Shown here piece after piece: positions 45,181 through 53,521 of a stretch of DNA of 64,000 bases (position 1 is its first letter; every line of letters starts with the position of its first letter). Under the pieces are notes generated by a model that made no database searches, was not told where the DNA came from, and saw nothing but the letters and a program-made list of their open reading frames with translations. The translations under genes were made by a program, and so were the position numbers. Source of the DNA: Chromohalobacter canadensis. Its GTDB lineage: Bacteria; Pseudomonadota; Gammaproteobacteria; Pseudomonadales; Halomonadaceae. The stretch is from the NCBI RefSeq assembly GCF_029544075.1, contig NZ_JAJQJH010000001.1, positions 124,001 to 188,000 of the forward strand. The letters run 5' to 3'.

Positions 45181-46113
45181 TCAGTCGAGCAGGCCGTCGG
45201 CGCGAACTTCACGGCGTTTCTCCGCCTCGATATGCGCTTCCGAGACCCGGCCGTAGAGCTGGCGCGTGCGCTCAAGGCGCCCCACCACGCCCGGCTGTTG
45301 CGAGTAGGCGAAGATCGCGGTGTGACGATCGCGCTGACCGCTGACACGCGTCACCCTGTGCAGCGAGTAACGGCCCTTGAAGAGCTGCAGGTCGCCGGGG
45401 CGAAGCAGCAGCGTGCGGGGTGTGGTCGTGTCCTCGCCGCGTATCACCGCGCCGACGCCGTCGTAGTTCTCGCCCGCTGGCGTACGGATGTTGGGGCAGT
45501 ACTGGAACTCGCCGCCGCTGTCCGGTATGTCGGTCATCATCGTGACGATGTATTCGTTGGTATCGTAGTGCCAGGGCTGTTCGGTGCCCGGGGGGAGGAC
45601 GTTCTGCACCAGGCCGGCGAACGGGTCGGCGTACTCAAACACTTCTTCCTCATCCAGGCATGCGGCGACCAGGTGCTTCATCGCCGGTGAGACGTAAAGC
45701 TGCTGGATCACCGTATCCGCCGGAATCATGTCACGTGTCACGAAGCCGCTGGTGCGCTCCATGAAATGCCGCCGGGGGTCATTCTCCGGAAGGCTTTCGT
45801 CGTCGCTGGTGAACCAAGCGTTGACGCGGCGGCTGGCATAATAGCTCTTGGCCGATAATTCACGCCCTTCCTGGCGAGCCTGCTCCAATGCCTCGGAGCG
45901 CAGGAAGCCACGCAGCACGGCGCAGCCCTCGCGGTCCAGGTCCTCGCGTACCCGGGCGATCTCGGCCTGAAGGCGCGGGTCGTCGACGTCATGCAGCGGA
46001 TAGCGGTCGGTGTCGACCAGTTCGCTCAGGTCGGTGCGCTCGGCATCGGCGAGCCGGCGCTGGGTCGGCTTGGCGTCGATGTCGGGGTCAGTCGCGGCAG
46101 CGGTCGTCGGCAT
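45181..46113 (-). CDS. Fe(II)/2-oxoglutarate hydroxylase of the BesD/HalD-like family
   Basis: The 310 residues start at ATG 46113 (GAGGAC upstream); the open frame beyond overlaps the LysR gene. The core PWHYDTNEYIVTMM with H182 and D184, the later GRYSLHRVT with H252, and R261/R263 match a family that includes amino-acid halogenases such as BesD. Halogenases have Gly in place of the Asp. The intact H-x-D predicts hydroxylation. It is the first gene of the cluster and divergent from the LysR gene. Confidence 0.85.
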   Translation of the reverse strand: MPTTAAATDPDIDAKPTQRRLADAERTDLSELVDTDRYPLHDVDDPRLQAEIARVREDLDREGCAVLRGFLRSEALEQARQEGRELSAKSYYASRRVNAWFTSDDESLPENDPRRHFMERTSGFVTRDMIPADTVIQQLYVSPAMKHLVAACLDEEEVFEYADPFAGLVQNVLPPGTEQPWHYDTNEYIVTMMTDIPDSGGEFQYCPNIRTPAGENYDGVGAVIRGEDTTTPRTLLLRPGDLQLFKGRYSLHRVTRVSGQRDRHTAIFAYSQQPGVVGRLERTRQLYGRVSEAHIEAEKRREVRADGLLD

Positions 46114-46139
46114 GGGAAGTGTCCTCTCGATCAGCAAGG

Positions 46140-46205
46140 TGTCAGGTGACAGGACGTTGCCGCCGTGAAGGTTGGGCGGCCCGTCGATGTCCTCTATGCT
46201 GGACA
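46140..46205. promoter_or_regulatory. Inverted repeats in the LysR/oxygenase divergent region
   Basis: TGTCA-GG-TGACA (46140-46151) and TGTCC-N8-GGACA (46188-46205) share the TGTC/GACA half-site and lie 37 bp apart between the divergent start codons. That is the usual two-site layout (recognition and activation sites) for a LysR-type regulator. Binding is inferred. Confidence 0.55.
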
Positions 46206-46237
46206 GAACCCTCCCATCAGTAAAACGAGTCATTTCA

Positions 46238-47125
46238 ATGTCAGCCATCGGAAATGCCGATAGCGCGGCGCTGACCGCGTTGGACAGCGACCTGCTGCTG
46301 GCCTTCGTCACCGTGGCCGATAGCGGTGGATTCACCGCTGCGGCGCGCTATCTGCACAAGACCCAATCGACCATTAGTCTGCGTATCAGCACCCTTGAAT
46401 CGCGCCTCGATACGTTGCTGATCGAGCGTGGCAGCCGCCGGCTCAAGTTGACCGGCGATGGTGAGACCTTTCTCGTCTATGCGCGGCGCCTGTTGCAGAT
46501 GCAACGCGAGGCGATCGCGGCGCTGGGGCGTTCGCAGCCGGTGACGCTGCGCTTCGGGCTCCCGGAGGATTACGCCGATACTTGGCTGCCGGCACTACTC
46601 GAACGTTTCGGCACTCAGCATCCCGACGTGCACGTGCATATCCACTGCCGCATGTCGACGGAATTGCTGGAGCAGCTTGAGAAAGGGTCGTTGGATATCG
46701 TGCTGGCAGTGCAGCATGAACCGAGTAGCGGTGGACGCCCCGTGACCACGGAGGAGGTGGTCTGGGCGGCGCATCGACGTTTCGAACTCGACGCCGAGCG
46801 ACCGATTCCACTGGCGCTGTTTCCGGAGCAGTGCGTCTACCGGCGACGGGCGTTGGCCGCGCTCGCCGACATCGGTCGCGACTGGCAGCTCGTCTCCACC
46901 AGTCAGAGCCCCAGCGGGTTGAAAGTCATCGTGGGGCAGGGTCAAACCTTGACGGTTGGGGAGCGACGCCTGCTACCCGAGAGATGGAAAGTGATGGGGG
47001 CCGCTGAAGGCTTGCCGCCATTACCACCGGCCGTGCTCGAGGTGCATCGTTCCCCCAGCCCGATGCACCCGGCCTTCGATGACTTCGTCGCCTTGATCGC
47101 CGAGGTATTGGAGGAAGGCGGTTAA
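46238..47125 (+). CDS. LysR-family transcriptional regulator
   Basis: The 295 residues have an N-terminal winged HTH (LLLAFVTVADSGGFTAAARYLHKTQSTISLRI, about 18-50) and a C-terminal periplasmic-binding-protein-like effector domain. It is divergent from the dioxygenase/M24/binding-protein cluster and is the obvious candidate for its control. The start at 46238 lacks a clear Shine-Dalgarno. The effector is unknown and is probably the pathway substrate. Confidence 0.9.
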   Translation: MSAIGNADSAALTALDSDLLLAFVTVADSGGFTAAARYLHKTQSTISLRISTLESRLDTLLIERGSRRLKLTGDGETFLVYARRLLQMQREAIAALGRSQPVTLRFGLPEDYADTWLPALLERFGTQHPDVHVHIHCRMSTELLEQLEKGSLDIVLAVQHEPSSGGRPVTTEEVVWAAHRRFELDAERPIPLALFPEQCVYRRRALAALADIGRDWQLVSTSQSPSGLKVIVGQGQTLTVGERRLLPERWKVMGAAEGLPPLPPAVLEVHRSPSPMHPAFDDFVALIAEVLEEGG

Positions 47126-47138
47126 TGTGGACGCTGGC

Positions 47139-47666
47139 TCAGCTCACCCTTTCCAGCTCCCGGGTGACGTCGGCCATGCTGTGGTAGGTATGCCCGCCGA
47201 ACTTCTCCAGTATCTGTTTTTCCTGCTCGCTGGCATTTGGGCTGGCGTAGCGCTTGAGCTCGTCGCCGTCGACGGGAAAGTCGATGCCGGAAAACAGGCT
47301 GGCGAAGCGTGCGGCCGAGGGCTCCGACGAGGAGGTCTGCATGGCATGTTGGCCACCGGTCTTGCTCGGTTGGTTGCTGGGCGCTTTTTCGTGAGTCCGC
47401 AATTCGCCGAAGGCACGTGCGACCTCGGCGGCATCTCGATACTCCTTGTCAGGCAATCGCCCAAGGATCTCGCGTACTTGCTGCGCATCCTCATCCACGG
47501 CGTCGATTAGCTTGTCACGTGTCTTGGGGAAGTCGACCCCTTTCAGCGCCTTCTCGATATCGGCGGCAGACACCGCCTGCTTGGGGTGGGACGTCTGCAT
47601 GTGCTGCTCGTAGCGGGATTTCTGTTCGAATTCCTCGCCACAGATTTCACACCGGAACTGTGCCAT
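47139..47666 (-). CDS. C2H2 zinc-finger protein with DUF2795 repeats
   Basis: The 175 residues begin with a C2H2 finger (C6, C9, H22, H27 in CEICGEEF...HMQTSH), which is rare in bacteria. Two DUF2795-like segments follow: EKALKGVDFPKTRDKLIDAV (about 38-57) and FSGIDFPVDGDELKRYA (about 127-143). DUF2795 is of unknown function. The start codon overlaps the upstream stop (TGATG), so it is coupled to the gene at 47666-48661, which carries the same domain. Confidence 0.85.
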   Translation of the reverse strand: MAQFRCEICGEEFEQKSRYEQHMQTSHPKQAVSAADIEKALKGVDFPKTRDKLIDAVDEDAQQVREILGRLPDKEYRDAAEVARAFGELRTHEKAPSNQPSKTGGQHAMQTSSSEPSAARFASLFSGIDFPVDGDELKRYASPNASEQEKQILEKFGGHTYHSMADVTRELERVS

Positions 47667-48661
47667 CAGCGCACCTCTCCAACCGCCTTCTGAATGTCGG
47701 CCATGGTCTCGTATTGCCGTTGGGGAAACTCGTCGAGAACCTTGAGGACGTCGTCATCGGCATGGTTGGCCTTGGCCTGTTTGATCAGATCAGCCTTGTT
47801 GCACGGGAAATCCACGCCCTTGAGCGCATGGGCGACGCCAGCCGCCGACGACGTATTGCGCGCCGCCTTGCCGCCTCGCTCGCCTCCCTTGCTGGGATCG
47901 CTCTCAGGTTCGCGAGTCTCGGGCTCCATTTGCGACTGCGTGAATTTGCCTGCCTCGAGCGCTGCCGTTGGCCACTCGCGCGTCTTGAGTCCCAAGGTCT
48001 TGAACAGGCTCGCTTTGCCGCTGATCGTGACATCTTCCTCCTCTAACGAATCATGCGCACCGATCAGCAGGAATTGGGCGCTCTCGTAATCGAGAAGCTT
48101 GCTGTCATCGATATCGATCCAGCGCTTTTCGGCGAACTTCTCCTGCAAGCGCTTGGGATAGTTTGGTTTGGAGTCGGGGAAGCCGGGCACATCAACGGAA
48201 GGATTGCGCACCGAGATGATATAGCTCGCCTCGGCGAGTATCTCGAGTTCCTGCTGGGCCTTGCCGGGTTTATCCGGACTGGAAAGGCGGTAGGCGAGGC
48301 GAGTGCTGTTGTTGCGCTCGAAGATCGCATAACGGCCCTCACCAACAGGAATTGCCTCGCCTTGTTCTTGCTCACCGCGGGTCTTGGTGTCGTACTCGAG
48401 CGGCGCCAGCGCCTCGCCAATCTTCTTTGGCTTACCTGTCATATCGTTCATCATCCACTCGCGTGCAGTGGATTTCGGCTGGCCTTTGGTGATTTTCGGC
48501 ATGCGCTTCTTGCCCACTACAAACAGTCGAGCGGCATCGCCGTCATCTGGCGCCAGGACCATGTACAGGCGCTGCACGTCATCTAGTCCCTGAACTTTCT
48601 CTACGTTGACCTTGGGTCGATAGAAAAAATAGATATCGCCTTTTTCCACGTTAGTCGCCAT
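47666..48661 (-). CDS. Unknown protein with C-terminal DUF2795 domain
   Basis: The 331 residues consist of an unrecognised N-terminal region (about 1-225, beta-rich, with FFYRPKVNVEKVQGLDDVQRL), a low-complexity linker (about 240-275, Glu/Ser/Gly-rich) and a DUF2795 domain (HALKGVDFPCNKADLIKQA, about 280-325). There are no signal or membrane segments. Its last base pairs overlap the start of the zinc-finger protein gene. The shared domain suggests a common binding partner or nucleic-acid target. Confidence 0.85.
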   Translation of the reverse strand: MATNVEKGDIYFFYRPKVNVEKVQGLDDVQRLYMVLAPDDGDAARLFVVGKKRMPKITKGQPKSTAREWMMNDMTGKPKKIGEALAPLEYDTKTRGEQEQGEAIPVGEGRYAIFERNNSTRLAYRLSSPDKPGKAQQELEILAEASYIISVRNPSVDVPGFPDSKPNYPKRLQEKFAEKRWIDIDDSKLLDYESAQFLLIGAHDSLEEEDVTISGKASLFKTLGLKTREWPTAALEAGKFTQSQMEPETREPESDPSKGGERGGKAARNTSSAAGVAHALKGVDFPCNKADLIKQAKANHADDDVLKVLDEFPQRQYETMADIQKAVGEVR

Positions 48662-48778
48662 CTGTCACCTCCTGTGTACGAGAAAGCGTTTTGAACGGGT
48701 GCTGCTCCTTCTGGTTAGCAGAGAGCGCCTGGCCACGCAAAGACCGCTTATCGACGCCTGCTTTTTGTCTCGACTCGC

Positions 48779-49069
48779 TCAGGCCACCCGAGGATGAATG
48801 CCCTCAAAATGGCCGTGGCGTCTGGCTTCCTCCAGGTCATGGGCGTTCTGCAATCTCAGCCAATAGCCCGGGCTGGTGCCGAAGTAGATCGACAGTCGCA
48901 GATCCGTGTCCGCCGTGATCGATCTTGCCCCGCGCGTGATTTCACCGATACGCGTGGCAGGCACACCGATAGCCGTCGCTAGGGCATTCTTGGTCAAGCC
49001 CAACGGGCCGATAAAATCCTCCAGCAGAATCTCACCGGGATGAATGTTGGGGAGCCGTTCTTCAGTCAT
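48779..49069 (-). CDS. higA: HigA-family antitoxin
   Basis: The 96-residue protein has the typical opening LPNIHPGEILLEDFIGPLGLTKNALA and an HTH_XRE (about 22-60). It normally binds and represses higBA and neutralises the HigB mRNA interferase. GGGAGG is placed correctly before ATG 49069. The toxin gene that should lie directly upstream is reduced to a C-terminal fragment, so HigA is now solitary. Confidence 0.92.
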   Translation of the reverse strand: MTEERLPNIHPGEILLEDFIGPLGLTKNALATAIGVPATRIGEITRGARSITADTDLRLSIYFGTSPGYWLRLQNAHDLEEARRHGHFEGIHPRVA

Positions 49070-49082
49070 GGTTTTACCTCCC

Positions 49083-49199
49083 TCAGTGATAATCGATGAT
49101 TTCGGCATCATGAGCGTTGCCGCTCTCGAACCGAAAACAAATTCGCCACTGATCATTGATACGAATTAAATAACGCGTAACAGCATATGACGCAATGCG
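49083..49199 (-). pseudogene. higB: HigB toxin, C-terminal remnant
   Basis: The frame upstream of higA reads TRYLIRINDQWRICFRF and ends AEIIDYH, the typical C-terminal end of HigB/RelE-like toxins. An in-frame stop (49200-49202) lies just upstream, and the N-terminal two thirds are missing. The stop is 13 bp before the higA start, the normal higBA spacing. Confidence 0.85.
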
Positions 49200-49227
49200 T
49201 TATATATGGTCGGAGGGATCATCAAGG

Positions 49228-49920
49228 CTAGCGACGTGTGGCGTAACGCTCGGCCAGGTATTGCGCCTGGCGGTAACGTGAGGCCTGCAGCTCGGCCATG
49301 TCGGCGACGACGTGGTCGTGGATGGCGGCTGGGGCTGTTTCGGGGCGTCCGGCATCAAACGGCGGTGCGGGAGCATATTCGAGAATCAGTTGAGCACGCT
49401 GAGCGGTCTCGTCATCGGTTAACTCTGCGATGACGGTCAGCGCGAAATCGATTCCGGCGGTGACACCGCCGCCTGTGATGATCTCGTCATCGCGCACTAC
49501 ACGTGCCGGGTCCGGGATAGCACCGAACAATGGCAGCATGTCGCGCCACGCCCAGTGACAGGCGGCTCGTCTTCCGTGGAGCAGGCCCGCCGCTCCCAGA
49601 ATCAATGAGCCGGTGCATACCGAGGTCACGAACTTTGCGGTGCCGGCCAAGTGTCGAATGGCGTGGATAAAACGGATGTCCTTGGCCGCATCGAGGCAGC
49701 CCAGGCCACCGGGAACGCAGAGAACGTCGCAAGCCGCGATGTCTGTCAGGTCGTCCAGGTTGGAAAACGTCAATCCTTGAGCGTCGACGGGTTCTCCGCC
49801 AATGGATGCGACCACCACGTCGATTTGCGGCACACGCGAGAAGAATTGATGAGGCCCGGTGAAATCCAGGTGCGTTACGCCGGGGTAGATCGGTATGAAG
49901 ATACGTAGCTTTGAGTCCAC
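49228..49920 (-). CDS. inhA: DJ-1/PfpI-family protein, InhA-like
   Basis: The 230 residues are of the class I glutamine-amidotransferase-like fold. The nucleophile-elbow cysteine is in VTSVCTGSLILGAAGLL, with the conserved early segment YPGVTHLDFTGPHQFF. This layout matches isonitrile hydratase InhA of Pseudomonas and the N-terminal half of GATase-type AraC regulators. No DNA-binding domain is attached, so an enzyme is more likely. The substrate is unproven. Confidence 0.82.
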   Translation of the reverse strand: MDSKLRIFIPIYPGVTHLDFTGPHQFFSRVPQIDVVVASIGGEPVDAQGLTFSNLDDLTDIAACDVLCVPGGLGCLDAAKDIRFIHAIRHLAGTAKFVTSVCTGSLILGAAGLLHGRRAACHWAWRDMLPLFGAIPDPARVVRDDEIITGGGVTAGIDFALTVIAELTDDETAQRAQLILEYAPAPPFDAGRPETAPAAIHDHVVADMAELQASRYRQAQYLAERYATRR

Positions 49921-50015
49921 GATAGCTTCCTCTGTAGAACGGATTCGAGGTATAGATTAGCGTGAACCGTAATAGCCTAGAATGACTTGTTGCATCGAAT
50001 CCTCTATCTTCCGGC

Positions 50016-50290
50016 TTAAGCTTGGCGTTTTGCCAATGCCAACCACCCGGCCAGACCAACCATTAGCGAACCGCTGATACCATCCAGCCAGCGTTGCCGG
50101 CTCAGACTGATGCGGCCACGCCCGAGTAGATGTCCCGCGCCGGCATAGAGCAGCGCGCAAACGAACTCGATCAAGATATAAGCCAGCCCCGCCAGCATGA
50201 TGGCCGGTGCGAACGACACGCTATCGGCATGCAAAAACTGCGGCAGGAAGAGCGCAAACAGCACATATGAAACCGTCAGTGGCTCTCGGA
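50016..50290 (-). pseudogene. LysE/RhtB exporter, C-terminal remnant
   Basis: Only the C-terminal half of a LysE-type exporter remains, from VLFALFLPQF to the end (about 90 residues, three hydrophobic segments). The normal N-terminus with its PGPN motif is absent, and the frame is closed upstream at 50322. A GTG at 50264 could start an 82-residue peptide, but this is probably a deletion relic next to the nitroreductase gene. Confidence 0.75.
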
Positions 50291-50314
50291 CATCGTTTAT
50301 TCCGTCGGGGCCCG

Positions 50315-50905
50315 TTACTGCTTAGCAGCCGGCCAACCGAAGCACAAATGGATTAGCGGCGTTATAGGCGCTTCGAGGGCCAGCGCTTCTGCCGTGGCCT
50401 CGTCGCGGAAGCCGGCGACGAGCACGCTACCCAGCTCCTCGGCAGTTGCTTGCAACTGAATGTTCTGAGCTGCGGCGCCTGCCTCGATCCAAGCATAGCG
50501 TTGGCCGCGTGATCCATAGGGTGGTTGATCGGCGAATGTTTGGGTTGCGGCTCCCATGTCGGCACAGATCGTGATAATGCCGGCCGCCTGGCCGATCCAA
50601 GGTTGCTCCTCGAGTGCCGCGTGCTGGAGTGCATCTCGTATGTCGTGGTCGAGGTGCGTTTCCAACCTGCAGCTTTCGGGGTCGAAGGTGTAAGCCGCCG
50701 CATCCAGGTCGCGAATGCGCCCGGCTATCGCTAATAGCTTGAGAGAGTAGAGAGAACTCGCCGAAGGCACGCTGCGTTTGCCATCGGCATGGGTGATCCC
50801 CTGGGCGGCCCCCAGCAGTCTGTCGAGGAGTGCGCGAGGAACCGTTTGCGGGCTGAAATCACGACAGCTATAACGCGACCGGATGGTGTGCTCGAACGAG
50901 GCCAC
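50315..50905 (-). CDS. Nitroreductase-family protein (SagB/ThcOx-like)
   Basis: FMN-dependent oxidoreductase fold of 196 residues. SRYSCRDFSPQTVP is the FMN phosphate-binding opening. YAWIEAGAAAQNIQLQATAEELGSVLVAGF is the conserved central helix region seen in SagB-type proteins. A GTG start at 50905 is chosen because AAGGAG lies 6 nt upstream. No thiazole/oxazole peptide genes are nearby, so the role is open. Confidence 0.85.
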   Translation of the reverse strand: MASFEHTIRSRYSCRDFSPQTVPRALLDRLLGAAQGITHADGKRSVPSASSLYSLKLLAIAGRIRDLDAAAYTFDPESCRLETHLDHDIRDALQHAALEEQPWIGQAAGIITICADMGAATQTFADQPPYGSRGQRYAWIEAGAAAQNIQLQATAEELGSVLVAGFRDEATAEALALEAPITPLIHLCFGWPAAKQ

Positions 50906-50996
50906 ATTTCGCTCCTTATCTTGGTGGATCGGAAATAACGGATGGCTCCCCAAGCACTGACAGCGGCATTGGCTCCATGCGAGCTGAGCCCGCGGT

Positions 50997-52139
50997 TTAC
51001 CGGAAACGTTCGAGCGTGAAGGGCGCGAGTTCTTCTGGACGTTTATCCGTTGTCAGCCAATGGCCGAGTGCCTCGCCGATCGCTGGCGCGAACTTGAAAC
51101 CGTGGCCGGAGAAACCGCAGGCCACGAAGAGCCCGGGCATTGCTTCATCGATCAGAAAGTCTTCGTCAGGTGTTCGAATGTACTCGCATACGGCACCTTC
51201 GCGTAGTGCGCCGACGCCAGGCAAATGACGGCTGGTCAGAGCGAGGAGGTCGTTGAGGTCTTCGGGATAGGTACCGAACTCGGCCAGTGGCTCGTCTGCA
51301 TCCACCGGTTGTCCGCCATCATGACGCCCCACCTTGAAGCCCTGATCATCGAGGTCGGGAAACCCGTAGTAGTCGCCGATGCTGCCCGTGAAGCTGAAAC
51401 CGGGAAAGCATAGCGGCGTATAACGTGAATCCGCATCAAACCAGGCGAAGACTTTACGTACGCGCTGCAAGGGCAGCTGTATACCGAGCTTTGTGCCTAA
51501 CCCAGTGACGGCCCGCCCGGCACTGAGTATCAGACGCTCGGCGCTCCAATGGCGTCCATCTTGGGCGATGGCGGTGTACCCTTTGGCATTTCGTTCGAGC
51601 CGCACGATGTCGGCGTCGTCATGCCACGTGACGTTACGGCTGGTTTCTAGGGAGCGACGCCAAGCGTTGATGATCGGCTCGGTCAAGAGTACGCCCGCGT
51701 CGGGTTCGAAGTAAGCTCGTTGGCTTGTATCGAGCCGCCATCCTGGGAAACGGTGCGTGGCGGCATCGGCTGAAAGGCATGTCAGTGGTAGGTCGTGAAG
51801 GCGGGCGCTGTTTGCTACCTCGCGGAGAAACGGTTGTTCCGGATCGCCGATATTGGCAACCCCCACACGATGAAAAACGCCGCCGTCGACATGCTGGTCC
51901 AGGGTTTGCCAGAGGGTGTGAGCGCGGCGTGCCAAGCGCACGTATTGGTCGCCCTCACCATAGGCCACGCGGATTAGGCGTGTATGGCCATGATGCGCAC
52001 CTTCACGATGAGGCGGTGCACATCTGTCCAATACGCCGATACGGTGCTGTCCCTCCACGGCAAGCGCATTGGCGATGGCCAGACCCATGGTGCCGGCGCC
52101 GACGATCAGGATGTCCAAGTTGGATTCGTGAGAACTCAT
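50997..52139 (-). CDS. solA: N-methyl amino acid oxidase (SolA/sarcosine oxidase family)
   Basis: Monomeric FAD enzyme that oxidatively demethylates N-methyl amino acids such as sarcosine or N-methyltryptophan. The 380 residues have the dinucleotide fold VGAGTMGLAIANALA at the N-terminus. The covalent-flavin cysteine is in FVACGFSGHGFKFAP near the C-terminus. It is a single gene. A link to the betaine-like cluster 5 kb away is only speculative. Confidence 0.88.
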   Translation of the reverse strand: MSSHESNLDILIVGAGTMGLAIANALAVEGQHRIGVLDRCAPPHREGAHHGHTRLIRVAYGEGDQYVRLARRAHTLWQTLDQHVDGGVFHRVGVANIGDPEQPFLREVANSARLHDLPLTCLSADAATHRFPGWRLDTSQRAYFEPDAGVLLTEPIINAWRRSLETSRNVTWHDDADIVRLERNAKGYTAIAQDGRHWSAERLILSAGRAVTGLGTKLGIQLPLQRVRKVFAWFDADSRYTPLCFPGFSFTGSIGDYYGFPDLDDQGFKVGRHDGGQPVDADEPLAEFGTYPEDLNDLLALTSRHLPGVGALREGAVCEYIRTPDEDFLIDEAMPGLFVACGFSGHGFKFAPAIGEALGHWLTTDKRPEELAPFTLERFR

Positions 52140-52197
52140 AAGCCCTCACGTTACACTTTTACATGGAATTTCGGTAGCGCCTGGCGTTTGGTGGCCC

Positions 52198-53412
52198 TTA
52201 CCCAAACAATTGCCCGGCGATACGCAGCCCGGCGATCCAGGTGCCGGCGGCGGAACCCAGCGTGGCGAGCAGGAAGACCAGCAGCGTGCGGGCGACGCGG
52301 TTTTTCCACCAGCCGCGCGGTGAGCTGACGTCGCGGCGCAGGCGCGAGAAGTCACCCACGGTGGGGCGACGCAGGGCCAGTTCGACGCCGGCGGCGACGA
52401 AACCGGCACCGATGGTCGGGTTGAGCGACGTCAAGGGCGCGGCGAAGAAGGTCGCGATGATAGTCAGTGGATGGGCCAGCGCAATGGCGGTGCCCAGCGC
52501 CGAGAGCGCGCCGTTGATCAGAAACCATTCACCGACCAGCGACCAGCCTAGGCCGGTATCGCGCGAAAAGCCGATGGCGAAGCCGGTCAATACCAGCGCG
52601 ACGATGACCCACGGCAGGGCTTTCCAAAGCTTGGAGCGGGCCGGGGTGACTTCCAGTGAGCGCCGCTCCTCGTCGATGGCCTCGGCGCTGGGCGGTTGTT
52701 GCCCTAGCGCTTGGAGATGTTCTCCCAGCCCCTTCATGTGACCGGCGCCGACGACCACGAGGATATGCCGTGGCGCTTTTCCGGCGACTTCCTCGCGTAG
52801 ACGCAGCGCCATGTAACGATCGCGCTCGCGGATCAGCGGTGTGTACAGAGACTCCGATTGTTCGGCGAACTCGGCGAAGGTTGATTCGAGCACATCGCCT
52901 TCCTTGAGGCGCTCGATCTCCTCGCTGGAGACTTTTTTGCGCGAGACCACGCTGCCCAGCAGCCCTGAAATCAGGCTCATGCGTTGCCACCAGGGCACGC
53001 TGTGATAGATGCGCTTGAGGGTCACGCCGATTTCGCGATCGACGAGATACAGCGGCAAGTCCGCACGCTGGGTCTCCTTGATCGCCATCTGCATCTCGGC
53101 ACCCGGCGTGACGCCGGATTGCTCGGCGACGCGTTGCTGAAAGGCGCCCAGCGCGAGGCTGGCGGCGACCATGCCCGCCTTGCCCTGACGCAGGACCTGG
53201 AAGAGATCCATCTTGGCCATGGCATCGGGCTGGGTAACGCTCTGGTGGCGCGTGGGGCACAGCTCGATGGCGACGGCGTCGAAGTCGCCGGAGCGGATCA
53301 GCTCGCGGACCTCGTCAGCGCTGGCGCGCGAGACGTGGGCGGTACCCAAAAGGGTATAACGGGTCTCACCCTGATCGATGACCTGGCGAGGGCCGGCGTG
53401 AGTATCGGGCAT
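52198..53412 (-). CDS. TraB/PrgY-family membrane protein
   Basis: The 404 residues contain an N-terminal TraB domain (LLGTAHVSRASADEV and VAIELCPTR, about 15-240, with VVVGAGHMKGLGEHL) and four C-terminal membrane segments (about 275-400). Bacterial relatives include PrgY, which reduces peptide-pheromone activity. The function of chromosomal copies is unknown. It is monocistronic. Confidence 0.88.
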   Translation of the reverse strand: MPDTHAGPRQVIDQGETRYTLLGTAHVSRASADEVRELIRSGDFDAVAIELCPTRHQSVTQPDAMAKMDLFQVLRQGKAGMVAASLALGAFQQRVAEQSGVTPGAEMQMAIKETQRADLPLYLVDREIGVTLKRIYHSVPWWQRMSLISGLLGSVVSRKKVSSEEIERLKEGDVLESTFAEFAEQSESLYTPLIRERDRYMALRLREEVAGKAPRHILVVVGAGHMKGLGEHLQALGQQPPSAEAIDEERRSLEVTPARSKLWKALPWVIVALVLTGFAIGFSRDTGLGWSLVGEWFLINGALSALGTAIALAHPLTIIATFFAAPLTSLNPTIGAGFVAAGVELALRRPTVGDFSRLRRDVSSPRGWWKNRVARTLLVFLLATLGSAAGTWIAGLRIAGQLFG

Positions 53413-53521
53413 GCGGCGTTTCGCTTCGGTGGCGGAAAAGCTCGATTATCCACGATGGCAGGGGGCGGGCCAAACCCGGCCCCGCTCGATGATGCGGCGA
53501 GCGGGGCGTCGAACGTACGAA

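Noticed and set aside
45181-46113. Ectoine hydroxylase EctD
   Set aside because: The iron-site contexts (PWHYDTNEY, GRYSLHRVT) differ from EctD, and no ectABC genes are in the window.
45181-46113. Radical halogenase
   Set aside because: Halogenases of this family have Gly in place of the iron-ligand Asp; D184 is present here, which predicts hydroxylation.
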